DNA of 32,785 nt from Candidatus Desulfofervidaceae bacterium (GTDB lineage Bacteria > Desulfobacterota > Desulfofervidia > Desulfofervidales > Desulfofervidaceae): the NCBI GenBank assembly GCA_027038965.1, contig JALWFG010000017.1, positions 42,501 to 75,285 of the forward strand, given 5' to 3'. The notes beneath the pieces are model-generated. The model saw only the letters and a program-made list of their open reading frames with translations, was not told the origin of the DNA and searched no databases. Below are positions 1 through 10,311 of this stretch, one piece after another. Both the position numbers and the translations under genes were made by a program. The stretch's first letter is position 1. Each line of letters opens with the position of its first letter.

Positions 1-2836
<2,836 letters not shown>

Positions 2837-2890
2837 AAGAAACATAATATTTAGCCGTGTCTTCCATATTCTCAAGTTTATAAAATTCAT

Positions 2891-3009
2891 GTCCCGGTGG
2901 CTATAGCGGAGGGGCCACACCCGATCCCATTCCGAACTCGGAAGTTAAGCCCTCCAGCGCCGATGATACTGCGGGGTTCCCCCGTGGGAAAGTAGGTCGC
3001 TGCCGGGAC
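2891..3009 (+). rRNA. rrf: 5S ribosomal RNA
   Basis: A 119-nt 5S rRNA lies about 55 nt after 23S in the normal bacterial order. The termini GTCCCGG and CCGGGAC pair to form helix I. The internal CCCGATCCCATTCCGAACTC block and GAAGTTAAGC are diagnostic of 5S. It is co-transcribed with the 23S gene. No tRNA is found between 23S and 5S or after 5S. Confidence 0.97.
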
Positions 3010-3053
3010 TTTTTTTGTTTTTAGCTTGATAGTCTATCTTTTTTTCTAAAAAC
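3003..3053 (+). terminator. possible rRNA operon terminator
   Basis: The closing helix of 5S (strand ending at 3009) is followed at once by seven T residues (3010-3016). An AT-rich hairpin comes next, with an 8-bp stem of GTTTTTAG (3017-3024) and CTAAAAAC (3046-3053) and an inner GATA/TATC pair. This is where the rRNA transcript should end, but no classical GC-rich stem plus T-run is present, so the call rests mainly on position and the T-tract. Confidence 0.35.
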
Positions 3054-3081
3054 CTAAAATTTAGTTCAATTGTTGCGTTGA

Positions 3082-3115
3082 CATGTTGACATTTCATACA
3101 TGTTGACATTTCATA
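3082..3115 (+). repeat. two perfect tandem copies of a 17-bp unit
   Basis: The unit catgttgacatttcata occupies 3082-3098 and again 3099-3115 without a mismatch. A third partial copy, gttgaca, sits just upstream at 3077-3083, so GTTGACA occurs three times in about 30 nt. TTGACA equals the sigma70 -35 consensus, but no good -10 element is spaced behind any copy. The arrangement could be operator half-sites or a transposase-binding end. Confidence 0.85.
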
Positions 3116-3283
3116 GGTGTTTGTCCTATGTTCAAAATCCTAGGAAGGTGGTTAACTCACCAAACTAGTTACCAGTCAGTAATTTAGCATTTTTGCCTTT
3201 TATCCATTTAAGTGTTAATAATTAACCATTTAACCGTTAACCTGTTTGCTAACTTCTATACCTTTAAAAAGGGTTATCCCATA

Positions 3284-3358
3284 AGCCTCGCTTTAAAGGC
3301 GTCAAGGCCAGACCCTTGGGTTTGGTTAAAGGGGTGCAGCGGCTTGACCCTATAGGCT
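3284..3358 (+). other. candidate structured RNA element (nested stems)
   Basis: Three nested stems can be drawn by eye. The outer one is AGCCT (3284-3288) with AGGCT (3354-3358). The middle one is GTCAAG (3301-3306) with CTTGAC (3343-3348). The inner hairpin is CCAGACC (3308-3314) with GGTTTGG (3319-3325), including one G-U pair. CTTTAA (3291-3296) is also complementary to TTAAAG (3326-3331), which would be a competing or pseudoknot pairing. The segment is visibly GC-richer than its flanks. I do not recognise a known riboswitch or sRNA family, and the strand is assumed from the downstream gene, about 215 nt away. Confidence 0.35.
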
Positions 3359-3574
3359 GTAGGAAAGTGAGTTTTAAGTAAAAAGGGGACAAAATTTAAA
3401 GAAGCAATTTTTATGAGTTTTGCAAGGGTCTCAATATTCAAAGTAGGGACATTTTATCAACTTATTTTTCTTTTTATTATCTTATTCTGTCCTTCATAAA
3501 TTTTTATCTTGTTTTCCTTTCTAAAAGGGGTATTTAATAAAATCTAAAAATGATTTTTGTGAAGGAATAGGAAG

Positions 3575-4585
3575 ATGATTAAAAGACTGCGGATAGTTAT
3601 TCAAGTTGTATTTTTTATTATTACTACTATTGCTATCTTGAAATATGTCCATTTTGTTAATACAGGTCGTGGACGGCCTGATATAATAGAAATTTTTTGT
3701 CCTATTGGTGGATTTTACAGCCTCGTAATGTGGTTTAAAACAGGTTTTATAGACCATATTCATCCAGCGGCAATGGTGCTTCTTTTGGCTGGTATTATTA
3801 CTACTGTTTTTTGTATGAAGGGATTTTGTGGCTGGATATGTCCTGTGGGCACACTTTTAGACTTATTGGGCTTTTTACGAGAGAAAACCATAGGGTGCTA
3901 CGTGGCCAAAATAAAAATTCCCATAAAGCTTAAGTTTATAACGGATAATTTTCTTGGACTGATCAAGTTTGGTACTGCGGGCGCATTGGTCTATTTGATC
4001 TTGCGCTTGCCTGGACAGATAATGCCGATGATGTATCAAAATGCTGTTTTGCCTGAAGATGTGAGCCTGTATAAGTTTTGGGTTGATACCTTCCACGGTC
4101 AACATAACTTAACATTGGTTCTGATTATAGGAATACTCCTTTTTTCATTTCTTATCCCCCGTTTCTGGTGTAGGTATTTGTGTCCTTTGGGTGCCTTTTA
4201 TGGTGTATTCAACTTATTTTCTTTCTTGAGGCTGAAAAAAGGAGATGCTTGTGTAAATTGTGGATTATGTGAAAAAAGGTGTCCTATGGGTTTATCTCCC
4301 TTTACCAGTAGGCTACTCAATAACACCAAGTGTATAGGTTGTTTAAAATGTGTGGAAGGTTGTCCTAAGAATGCCATTACTTTATCTATTTTGGGGTTTT
4401 ATAGACTAAAACCCCTAATCTATCCGTTAATTCTGGTGGTTTTCTATTTGGGAATTATTGGTTTTGCCGCGGAAAAGAAAGTTTGGCACTCGCATTTGGA
4501 TTCTCAGATGTATGCCCGGATTTTCATCCAGCATGGCATAATAAAACCTTGGATGATGAAGGTATTGAAAGGACAAATTAGATGA
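3575..4585 (+). CDS. NapH/YccM-type membrane polyferredoxin, 4Fe-4S binding
   Basis: A 336-residue integral membrane iron-sulfur protein of the NapH/NosR-C/YccM group. Such proteins pass electrons between the quinone pool or membrane partners and periplasmic or cytoplasmic reductases. Hydrophobic segments lie near residues 7-27, 62-82, 125-147, 178-197 and 280-299. The family signatures are present: FCPIGG (41-46), CxxxxCxxxCP (C80, C85, C89) and CRYLCP (199-204). Two ferredoxin clusters follow: C226, C229, C232, C236 and C253, C256, C259, C263. The ATG start has a purine-rich site (GAAGGAATAGGAAG) just upstream. A weak promoter (TTGTTT at 3509, TATTTA at 3531) is possible. No reductase partner is adjacent, so the electron acceptor is unknown. 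Length is usual for the family. Confidence 0.88.
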   Translation: MIKRLRIVIQVVFFIITTIAILKYVHFVNTGRGRPDIIEIFCPIGGFYSLVMWFKTGFIDHIHPAAMVLLLAGIITTVFCMKGFCGWICPVGTLLDLLGFLREKTIGCYVAKIKIPIKLKFITDNFLGLIKFGTAGALVYLILRLPGQIMPMMYQNAVLPEDVSLYKFWVDTFHGQHNLTLVLIIGILLFSFLIPRFWCRYLCPLGAFYGVFNLFSFLRLKKGDACVNCGLCEKRCPMGLSPFTSRLLNNTKCIGCLKCVEGCPKNAITLSILGFYRLKPLIYPLILVVFYLGIIGFAAEKKVWHSHLDSQMYARIFIQHGIIKPWMMKVLKGQIR

Positions 4586-4835
4586 CCTAGATAAAACAGT
4601 CTCTTTATTTCAAATATCTTCAGGGCTGTAACAAAGTTTTTCCCCTAACTCGATTTATTTTTACAGGGTCTTTTGCGTATCAAGCTGGACTTAACCTGTT
4701 GACGCTGTATGTAGAGATTTTTTTGATAAGGTTGGAAAGGACAAAATAAAAAATATTTTATTAATCTCTGATAACTTTGCAAATTTCTGCCTTTGTTCCT
4801 TTCATATATTGCATCTTTCTGATGATAAGATTAAA

Positions 4836-5324
4836 ATGGATTTTATGAGTTATGTCTTTGAAAAGGCAAAGATGGCTGATGTTAGGGCTATATATGAATT
4901 GTTGACCTTTTATGGTCAAAAGGGATTTCTTTTACCTCGACCCTTAAGTGAAATTTATGATTTTTTAAGGGATTTTTTTATCTGTCGCCGTGATACTGAA
5001 GTAGTTGGTATTTGTGCCCTTCACATTTCCTGGGAAAATTTGGCTGAGATTCGGTCACTGGCAGTTAAGGAAGAATTTCAAGCTAGGGGTATTGGGTCTC
5101 ATTTGGTTCAGGCCTGTTTGAATGAGGCCTTGGGGCTTGGGATTAATCGTGTTTTTACCCTTACCTATCAAGTTGATTTTTTCAAACGTTTTGGGTTTAG
5201 GGTGATAGATAAATCACTTTTGCCACATAAGATTTGGGCCGATTGTATTCATTGCCCTAAGTATCCAGACCTTTGTGATGAAATTGCCATGCTATGGGAG
5301 TTTAAAAATGAAAAAAATTGTTGA
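4836..5324 (+). CDS. GNAT acetyltransferase, ArgA-like (short N-acetylglutamate synthase type)
   Basis: A GNAT-fold N-acetyltransferase. The acetyl-CoA pyrophosphate loop is QARGIGSHL, followed by the helix LVQACLNEALGLG and the strand RVFTLTYQ. The tail (LPHKIWADCIHCPKYPDLCDE) is the hallmark of the short, stand-alone N-acetylglutamate synthases of the Mycobacterium Rv2747/deltaproteobacterial type, which make the first intermediate of arginine synthesis. That substrate is inferred from the tail and not proven. The frame is open from a TTG at 4809, but the ATG at 4836 or 4845 fits the family N-terminus (MSYVFEKAKMADV) better; no strong ribosome-binding site separates them. The gene overlaps pmbA by 17 nt and probably leads the cluster that runs to 9222. 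Confidence 0.8.
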   Translation: MDFMSYVFEKAKMADVRAIYELLTFYGQKGFLLPRPLSEIYDFLRDFFICRRDTEVVGICALHISWENLAEIRSLAVKEEFQARGIGSHLVQACLNEALGLGINRVFTLTYQVDFFKRFGFRVIDKSLLPHKIWADCIHCPKYPDLCDEIAMLWEFKNEKNC

Positions 5325-6639
5325 GTTTTGTCAAGATGTGCTTTCAAAGAAGGGGATAAAGGAATATGAAATATATGGCTTGAATGCCAAGAACACAGTT
5401 ACCCAAGTCAAGCAAGACAAGACCGATTTTGTTCAAGTAGGTTGCTATAAGGGTTTGAGCCTAAGGGTGCTTAAGGAAGGCAAGTTGGGTTTTTCCTATA
5501 CCACGAATTTAGACCAAGATGCCCTCTTAGACATAATAGAAAGGACCATTCAAGAGGCAGAGGTTACTACAGAGGACAGGTTTCTTTGTTTCCCTTGTCC
5601 TGCAAAGGTTTATCCTAAGGTAGGGTTTTACGATCAATATTTAGAGACAATGGGGATTGAAGAGAGGATAAATTTCACTAGGGAAATGGAGAGGGCCGCG
5701 AAAGAATATAGTCCATATATCAAAAAAGTCAGACAATCGCAGTTGAAAGATACTATATATGAAATTTTTGTGACTAATCATCATGGAAAGATTCTCCATC
5801 ACCGTGGCACTTCTCTTAACGCAAGCATCTTACTCATGGCTGAAAAAGATGGAGAAGGTGAAATGGGCTGGAATTATGATTTTTCTCCCTCTTATAAAGA
5901 TTTAAATCCTGTTATGATTGGACAACAAGCGGCCCAAATGGCCGTTGAGTCTTTAGGGGGGAAGCCAATAAAAACGCAGAGGCTGAATGTGGTATTTACA
6001 AGTCAGGTAGCTAGCGAAATTTTGAGCGTATTAAGCAATGCCTTTTTGGCTGAGGAGGTTCAAAAAGGTAAGTCTTTGTTGGCTTCATATTTGGGGAAAA
6101 AGGCAATGTCTTCTTTGGTGAACATTGTAGATGATGGACTCTATCCCAAAGGTTATGCCACTCGTCCCTTTGATGATGAAGGAAATCCTCAACAAAAAAC
6201 CGTTTTAGTCAAAGAAGGTGTGATTTTAGGATTTCTATACGATTCTTATACAGCTAAAAAAGAAGGCAAGGCATCTACAGGGAATGGAGTTAAGCTAAGT
6301 TTAGAAACCCCACCTAAGGTAGGCCTTACCAACTTCTATCTCACGGCTGGCTCAAAGGATTTGAAAGAAGTTTTAAAAGAATTAGATAAAGGGCTGTTGG
6401 TATCAGATGTATTGGGCATGCATACGGCTGATACCATTTCGGGAGATTTTTCTGTAGGTATAAGTGGCTATTGGATTGAAAATGGCCAAAAGGCATTTCC
6501 TGTTAAGGGAGTAGCAATGGCAGGAAATGTTATGGAGCTATTTAAAAATGTTAGTTCTATTGCCAATGACTTACGTTTTTGGGGACATTGTGGATCCCCC
6601 AGTATTTTGGTAGAAGGGATTCAAGTTAGTGGAATTTAG
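5308..6639 (+). CDS. pmbA: PmbA/TldE-family metalloprotease subunit
   Basis: A 443-residue member of the TldD/PmbA (TldE) family. In other bacteria TldD and TldE form a heterodimeric zinc protease that trims unfolded peptides, such as microcin B17 and the CcdA antitoxin. The zinc motif HExxxH of TldD is absent here, which marks this as the non-catalytic PmbA/TldE partner. Family traits include the N-terminal VTQVKQDKTDFVQVG strand region, GLSLRVLKEGKLGFSYT, and the C-terminal MHTADTISGDFSVGISGYW with VKGVAMAGNV. The ATG at 5308 (MKKIVEFCQ) is preferred over an upstream ATG at 5275 because GGGAG lies 7 nt before it. The start lies inside the acetyltransferase gene, so translation is probably coupled. 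No tldD is present in the window. Confidence 0.9.
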   Translation: MKKIVEFCQDVLSKKGIKEYEIYGLNAKNTVTQVKQDKTDFVQVGCYKGLSLRVLKEGKLGFSYTTNLDQDALLDIIERTIQEAEVTTEDRFLCFPCPAKVYPKVGFYDQYLETMGIEERINFTREMERAAKEYSPYIKKVRQSQLKDTIYEIFVTNHHGKILHHRGTSLNASILLMAEKDGEGEMGWNYDFSPSYKDLNPVMIGQQAAQMAVESLGGKPIKTQRLNVVFTSQVASEILSVLSNAFLAEEVQKGKSLLASYLGKKAMSSLVNIVDDGLYPKGYATRPFDDEGNPQQKTVLVKEGVILGFLYDSYTAKKEGKASTGNGVKLSLETPPKVGLTNFYLTAGSKDLKEVLKELDKGLLVSDVLGMHTADTISGDFSVGISGYWIENGQKAFPVKGVAMAGNVMELFKNVSSIANDLRFWGHCGSPSILVEGIQVSGI

Positions 6640-6643
6640 ACCT

Positions 6644-7894
6644 ATGAAATTAACCTCTAAGGTAGCCAGGCGTATTATTGAAACATTAGGCAGTTATGGG
6701 ACTCCTCCAGAATATGGATTCCAATTTTTTACCGTAGGCATTGAGGACTATCTTCAAGTATTGCATGAGGAGTATCTTAAAACCTATATCAAAGAGGATG
6801 GGGGAGCGGCAGTTAAAATTGTTTTGGGTCCTTATGGAGGGGGCAAAACCCATTTTTTGTATTCACTTCGAGAAATAGCCTGGCAGGAGAATTTTGCGGT
6901 AAGTTATGTTTGTTTAAGCCCTGAGGAAAGCCCTTTTTATAGGCTAGAATTGGTATATCGAAGTATTGTTAATAATCTTACTTATCCTCTCTCCTTTAAT
7001 AAAGGATTTATGGGCGCCCTAGAAAAGGGGATAGGAACGTTTATTTCCAATTGGTATGAACGAGTAAGAGCAGGATTTGAAAATGTTGGCCTTTCTGGAA
7101 ATGAGTTGGATATAGAGATAGAACGGTATTTAAAAAATCTAACTCGAGGGATTGAAAACACAAATTTTGCTAAGGCGGTTACAGCGGCCTTTCAGGCCCT
7201 TCATTATGAAGAACCACAAAACTTTGATTATATTTTGCAATGGTTAAAGGCAGAGGGATATAATCGCGAAGTCCATCGCCTTTTTGGTATTCTTGCTGCG
7301 GTAGATCGCAGTAATGCCTTTTCAATGGTTCGTTCTTTGGTTCAGTGGATAAGGCAGATTGGATATAGTGGTTTGGTAGTGCTTTTTGATGAGGCCGAGC
7401 CTTTATCAGGGCTTAGGGGAAAACAAAAAGAACTTTTGCTTTCCAATCTGAGAGAACTTATAGATGCCTGCATGCATATTTCCTTTCGACACGTGATGAT
7501 TTTCTATGCCTTACCCGATGAAAGCCTATTTGAAGGGCCATCCCATGTTTATGAGGCCTTAAAACAGCGCACTTCCTCTGTTTTTAGTTTTTTAAATCCA
7601 TCTGGCGTCAAAATTGATTTAGACCGCATAAAGTATGAACCTACTACACTTTTGATTGAAATTGGGAATAAATTAAGATACATTTATGAAACGGCCTATA
7701 AAATTAGGCTGCCTTCAAAATGTGATGGAGTAATTGAATTTGTAGCCAAAGATGCCTATGAGAAACGCTTTGGTGGAGTAGGTTTTTTGAGGCTATTTGT
7801 GCAAAATATAATAAAGGCCTTTCATTATCTCTCAAAACATCCTGAATTTGTCAGGAATGCCAAAAAAATTAATGAGATTCTTCAAGTAGAATGA
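6644..7894 (+). CDS. DUF2791-family P-loop ATPase (BrxD-type), first of a pair
   Basis: A 416-residue AAA+-like ATPase. The N-terminus MKLTSKVARRIIETLG then GTPPEYGFQFFTVG is typical of DUF2791, the family that includes the BREX-associated ATPase BrxD. Walker A is GPYGGGKT (62-69). Walker B is LVVLFDEAEP (D249, E250), with the family-typical DEAE. The frame also allows a GTG at 6629, but the ATG at 6644 matches the family N-terminus. The start lies 4 nt after the pmbA stop, and the end overlaps the next ATPase by 4 nt (ATGA), so the two are almost certainly co-translated. The partner nucleic acid or protein is unknown. No BrxL, PglX, PglZ or helicase gene is present nearby, so a BREX role is not supported. 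Confidence 0.85.
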   Translation: MKLTSKVARRIIETLGSYGTPPEYGFQFFTVGIEDYLQVLHEEYLKTYIKEDGGAAVKIVLGPYGGGKTHFLYSLREIAWQENFAVSYVCLSPEESPFYRLELVYRSIVNNLTYPLSFNKGFMGALEKGIGTFISNWYERVRAGFENVGLSGNELDIEIERYLKNLTRGIENTNFAKAVTAAFQALHYEEPQNFDYILQWLKAEGYNREVHRLFGILAAVDRSNAFSMVRSLVQWIRQIGYSGLVVLFDEAEPLSGLRGKQKELLLSNLRELIDACMHISFRHVMIFYALPDESLFEGPSHVYEALKQRTSSVFSFLNPSGVKIDLDRIKYEPTTLLIEIGNKLRYIYETAYKIRLPSKCDGVIEFVAKDAYEKRFGGVGFLRLFVQNIIKAFHYLSKHPEFVRNAKKINEILQVE

Positions 7895-9222
7895 GGAAGT
7901 TTAAAGTAAGACATTCCAAATTTGGTAGCGGTATTATTTTAGATACCCGCTTTAGGGGACAGGAGTGTTTGGTAGAATTTAAAACAGGACTCAGGATGTG
8001 GGTTAGTCGAGATGAATTGCAACTATTTCCCTACCTGAGGCCTATATCCATAAAAAAACAAAGCCCAGCAGAATTTCCAGAAATTACCCCCTTAAAACCC
8101 ATAGGAAATCAAGGTAGAGAGGTTATTGAAGCCTTTAGAATGGGGATTGTGCCCCAAACTTGGGTTAAGGAGTGGACTGTAGGGCGTTCTCATGAAATAG
8201 CTACAATAAAGACTTGGCTCCACGATCAGACCTCTGGAACTTTAGTGATTAAAGGCGGATATGGAAGTGGGAAATCACATCTGCTTGACTATCTGTACGG
8301 CTATGCTCTAGAATTAAACTATGCCGTTGCTAAAGTAGGTATTGACCCTGTTAGTACTCATATGGCCTTTCCCAAAAGGGTATATCGAAGTTTGGTTCAG
8401 AGCATGAAAATCCCTTATAATGGAAGGATTTTAGATTTTAGAGAGGGTCTTGTTTCCCTAGCTCAAGCCGGGGTATTAACAGATCATGGCATCTTAGCAC
8501 CTTTTTTGAAGGCCCTTAAAAAAGGGGAAGTTGTTCCTTCTATGTGGTATTGGATAGAGGGATTAGAAACCTCTTTTACAAAATGGGGTGTGCTTTATGA
8601 TCATACCACAGCCGCCAATATCTATTGTTACATACTTTCTGGCATAAGCCATGCCTTGGCAGATGTCCTAGATTTAAATGGCCTTATCCTGCTGTTCGAC
8701 GAAGCCGAATCAGCTCGGATCTACCGTTATACCTATGAGTGGCTAAGAGGAATAAATTTTTTTAAGGCCCTAGTACTTACAGCCAATGATGAACCTGATT
8801 TGGTAGAAGAAAGGATAGTTAAAACTGAATCTTGCTATCGGGGTGAATGTAGCGGTCTTATCTACTCAGGGCATAGAAGGTTTCCCTACGTGTATAAATT
8901 GCCTTCATATTTAAAAGTTGTCTTTGCAGTTACACCCGATGTCTCCTTGGAAAAACTTACTTCGGAATATAATATTTACACCCTTGAATTGGGACCTTTA
9001 AATCCAGAAATTTTAGAACATTTCTTCTATCGTTTTGTTGAACTCTATCGTAAAGTTTACGGATTAAAGATAAGCCTTTCAGAAAAAAAGGAGATTTTTG
9101 GGCTTATAAAACGCTATGCCCTTTTTTCTACCCGGCTTTTTATAAAGGCCATGGTTGAATGCTTGGATTTTAAGCGATTTTATCCCCAAAAAACGCTAAA
9201 AAATCTAGGAAGCTATTTCTAA
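7891..9222 (+). CDS. DUF2791-family P-loop ATPase with N-terminal UvrD-tail-like domain, second of a pair
   Basis: A 443-residue protein paralogous to its upstream neighbour. Residues 1-45 (KVRHSKFGSGIILDTR, then LVEFKTGLRMWV) resemble the small beta-barrel at the C-terminus of UvrD/PcrA helicases and RapA-like tudor folds, which bind nucleic acid or RNA polymerase. This assignment is by eye. Walker A is GGYGSGKS (122-129). Walker B is LILLFDEAES (D270, E271). A CYRGEC cysteine pair near residue 311 may matter structurally. A 4-nt ATGA overlap links it to the first ATPase, and the two probably form a hetero-oligomer. The stop lies 3 nt from the convergent lptG stop, with no terminator between. 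The function is unknown; DNA or RNA remodelling is the best guess. Confidence 0.83.
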   Translation: MRKFKVRHSKFGSGIILDTRFRGQECLVEFKTGLRMWVSRDELQLFPYLRPISIKKQSPAEFPEITPLKPIGNQGREVIEAFRMGIVPQTWVKEWTVGRSHEIATIKTWLHDQTSGTLVIKGGYGSGKSHLLDYLYGYALELNYAVAKVGIDPVSTHMAFPKRVYRSLVQSMKIPYNGRILDFREGLVSLAQAGVLTDHGILAPFLKALKKGEVVPSMWYWIEGLETSFTKWGVLYDHTTAANIYCYILSGISHALADVLDLNGLILLFDEAESARIYRYTYEWLRGINFFKALVLTANDEPDLVEERIVKTESCYRGECSGLIYSGHRRFPYVYKLPSYLKVVFAVTPDVSLEKLTSEYNIYTLELGPLNPEILEHFFYRFVELYRKVYGLKISLSEKKEIFGLIKRYALFSTRLFIKAMVECLDFKRFYPQKTLKNLGSYF

Positions 9223-9225
9223 ACG

Positions 9226-10311
9226 TCATTCTCCACTATATTTTAACATTATGGCACCCCAGCCTCCAAAGAGAAGGTGAGGAAGCCAAGTTGCCAATAG
9301 GGGATTGAGATAATTGCTTTTTCCAAGGGCCAAGAACAATGCTTGAGAGATCCAAAACAGGAATGCTACTAGCATTCCCAGGGCAATGCAGTGAGTAACT
9401 TTGGTTTCTTTGCCCGTTAAAATAAGCCCTATTCCCAGAATGATGAGGACTAATGGTGTAAATGGCACAGAAGTATGTTGCCAAAAGTCAACTTGATAAG
9501 GGGTGGTGTCATATCCTTGCCTTTTTAATTGGAGAATATATTTTCTCAATTTCCAGATGTTTAGTTCTTGGTAATTAGTCTTCAAAAATTGAAAATCTTG
9601 TGGAGTTTCATCTAGCTTTATATACTTCTTTTTAAAGTAAGTTATTTTGATTGCTTGGTGAGCAGTTACCTCTTGAATAATGCCTTGGACTAAAAGCCAG
9701 TTTTTTTGCTTTTTGTTCCAAATGGCCTTTTGGGCATCTATACGTTTTTGGAGTTCAAAATTAGGAGAAAAAAGGTAGACTGTGATTCCATGTAAAACGT
9801 TATTTTTTAGGTCAATCATGTCAATTTGATAAAAGGAGTTTTTACCTTTAAGCCAAATTCTCTCTTGAACAAATCCTCCATGGGTATGTCTTTTCTCTAC
9901 CTGAGTATTCCAGATTTTGGCAGCAACGGCTTGAGTTTTGGGAATAATGCCTTCATTTAAGGCAAAGAGGGCAAAAAAGGCTAGGAGCCCAACGACTATA
10001 TAAGGTATTCCTAGACGATATGGGCTTAGCCCAGAGACTCGAAGGGCTAGGATTTCATTGTTCTTTTTAAGGATGCTAAGACTGATAATGGTTCCCAAAA
10101 ACAATGATGCAGGCAACATTTGGGTTAAGATGTTGGGGATAGAGAATAAGAAATAGATTGAAATAAGGCTTAGAGAGACGTGGGCCTCAGAAAAATTGTC
10201 TATCTTTTCAAAAAAGTCAAAGATTAGATACACAAAGCTAAACATGATGAGAAGAACCAAGGAATTGAACAGAAAGTGTTTGGCTAAATAGCGATCTATA
10301 ATTTTAATCAT
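9226..10311 (-). CDS. lptG: LPS export ABC transporter permease LptG
   Basis: A 361-residue YjgP/YjgQ-family inner-membrane permease. With LptF and the LptB ATPase it extracts lipopolysaccharide from the inner membrane and feeds the LptC-A-D bridge. The N-terminal IDRYLAKHF motif, three early hydrophobic segments, a central periplasmic jellyroll-like region and three C-terminal helices (such as VPFTPLVLIILGIGLIL) fit the family and its usual length. It is the second gene of an lptF-lptG pair; its ATG sits inside the last codons of lptF with an 8-nt overlap, so translation is coupled. The gene converges on the DUF2791 ATPase gene. The F/G assignment rests on order and on the IDRY N-terminus. 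Confidence 0.9.
   Translation of the reverse strand: MIKIIDRYLAKHFLFNSLVLLIMFSFVYLIFDFFEKIDNFSEAHVSLSLISIYFLFSIPNILTQMLPASLFLGTIISLSILKKNNEILALRVSGLSPYRLGIPYIVVGLLAFFALFALNEGIIPKTQAVAAKIWNTQVEKRHTHGGFVQERIWLKGKNSFYQIDMIDLKNNVLHGITVYLFSPNFELQKRIDAQKAIWNKKQKNWLLVQGIIQEVTAHQAIKITYFKKKYIKLDETPQDFQFLKTNYQELNIWKLRKYILQLKRQGYDTTPYQVDFWQHTSVPFTPLVLIILGIGLILTGKETKVTHCIALGMLVAFLFWISQALFLALGKSNYLNPLLATWLPHLLFGGWGAIMLKYSGE

Larger units (their letters stand above)
3054..3574. other. gene-free AT-rich spacer after the rRNA operon
   Basis: About 520 nt carry no credible ORF on either strand. The stretch contains a 17-bp perfect tandem repeat (3082-3115), a GC-richer foldable segment (3284-3358), and T-rich DNA leading into the polyferredoxin gene. 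Several short fragments (GTTGACATTTCATA, GGGACAAAATT, GGGACATTTTATCAAC) resemble worn ends of an insertion element, but no transposase remnant could be read. Confidence 0.6.

Noticed and set aside
3077-3115. CRISPR array or promoter array
   Set aside because: Two 17-bp units with no spacers cannot be CRISPR, and the TTGACA copies lack correctly spaced -10 elements.
3260-3400. Known riboswitch (TPP, cobalamin, c-di-GMP, Moco) or SRP RNA/tmRNA
   Set aside because: None of the conserved core sequences of these families was found, so the element is left unassigned.
5308-6639. Catalytic TldD protease
   Set aside because: The HExxxH zinc motif is not present; the sequence fits PmbA/TldE.
6644-9222. 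A BREX phage-defence system
   Set aside because: Only the DUF2791 ATPase type is present. BrxA, BrxB, BrxC, PglX, PglZ, BrxL and BrxHI are all missing in the window, and the flanks are housekeeping genes.
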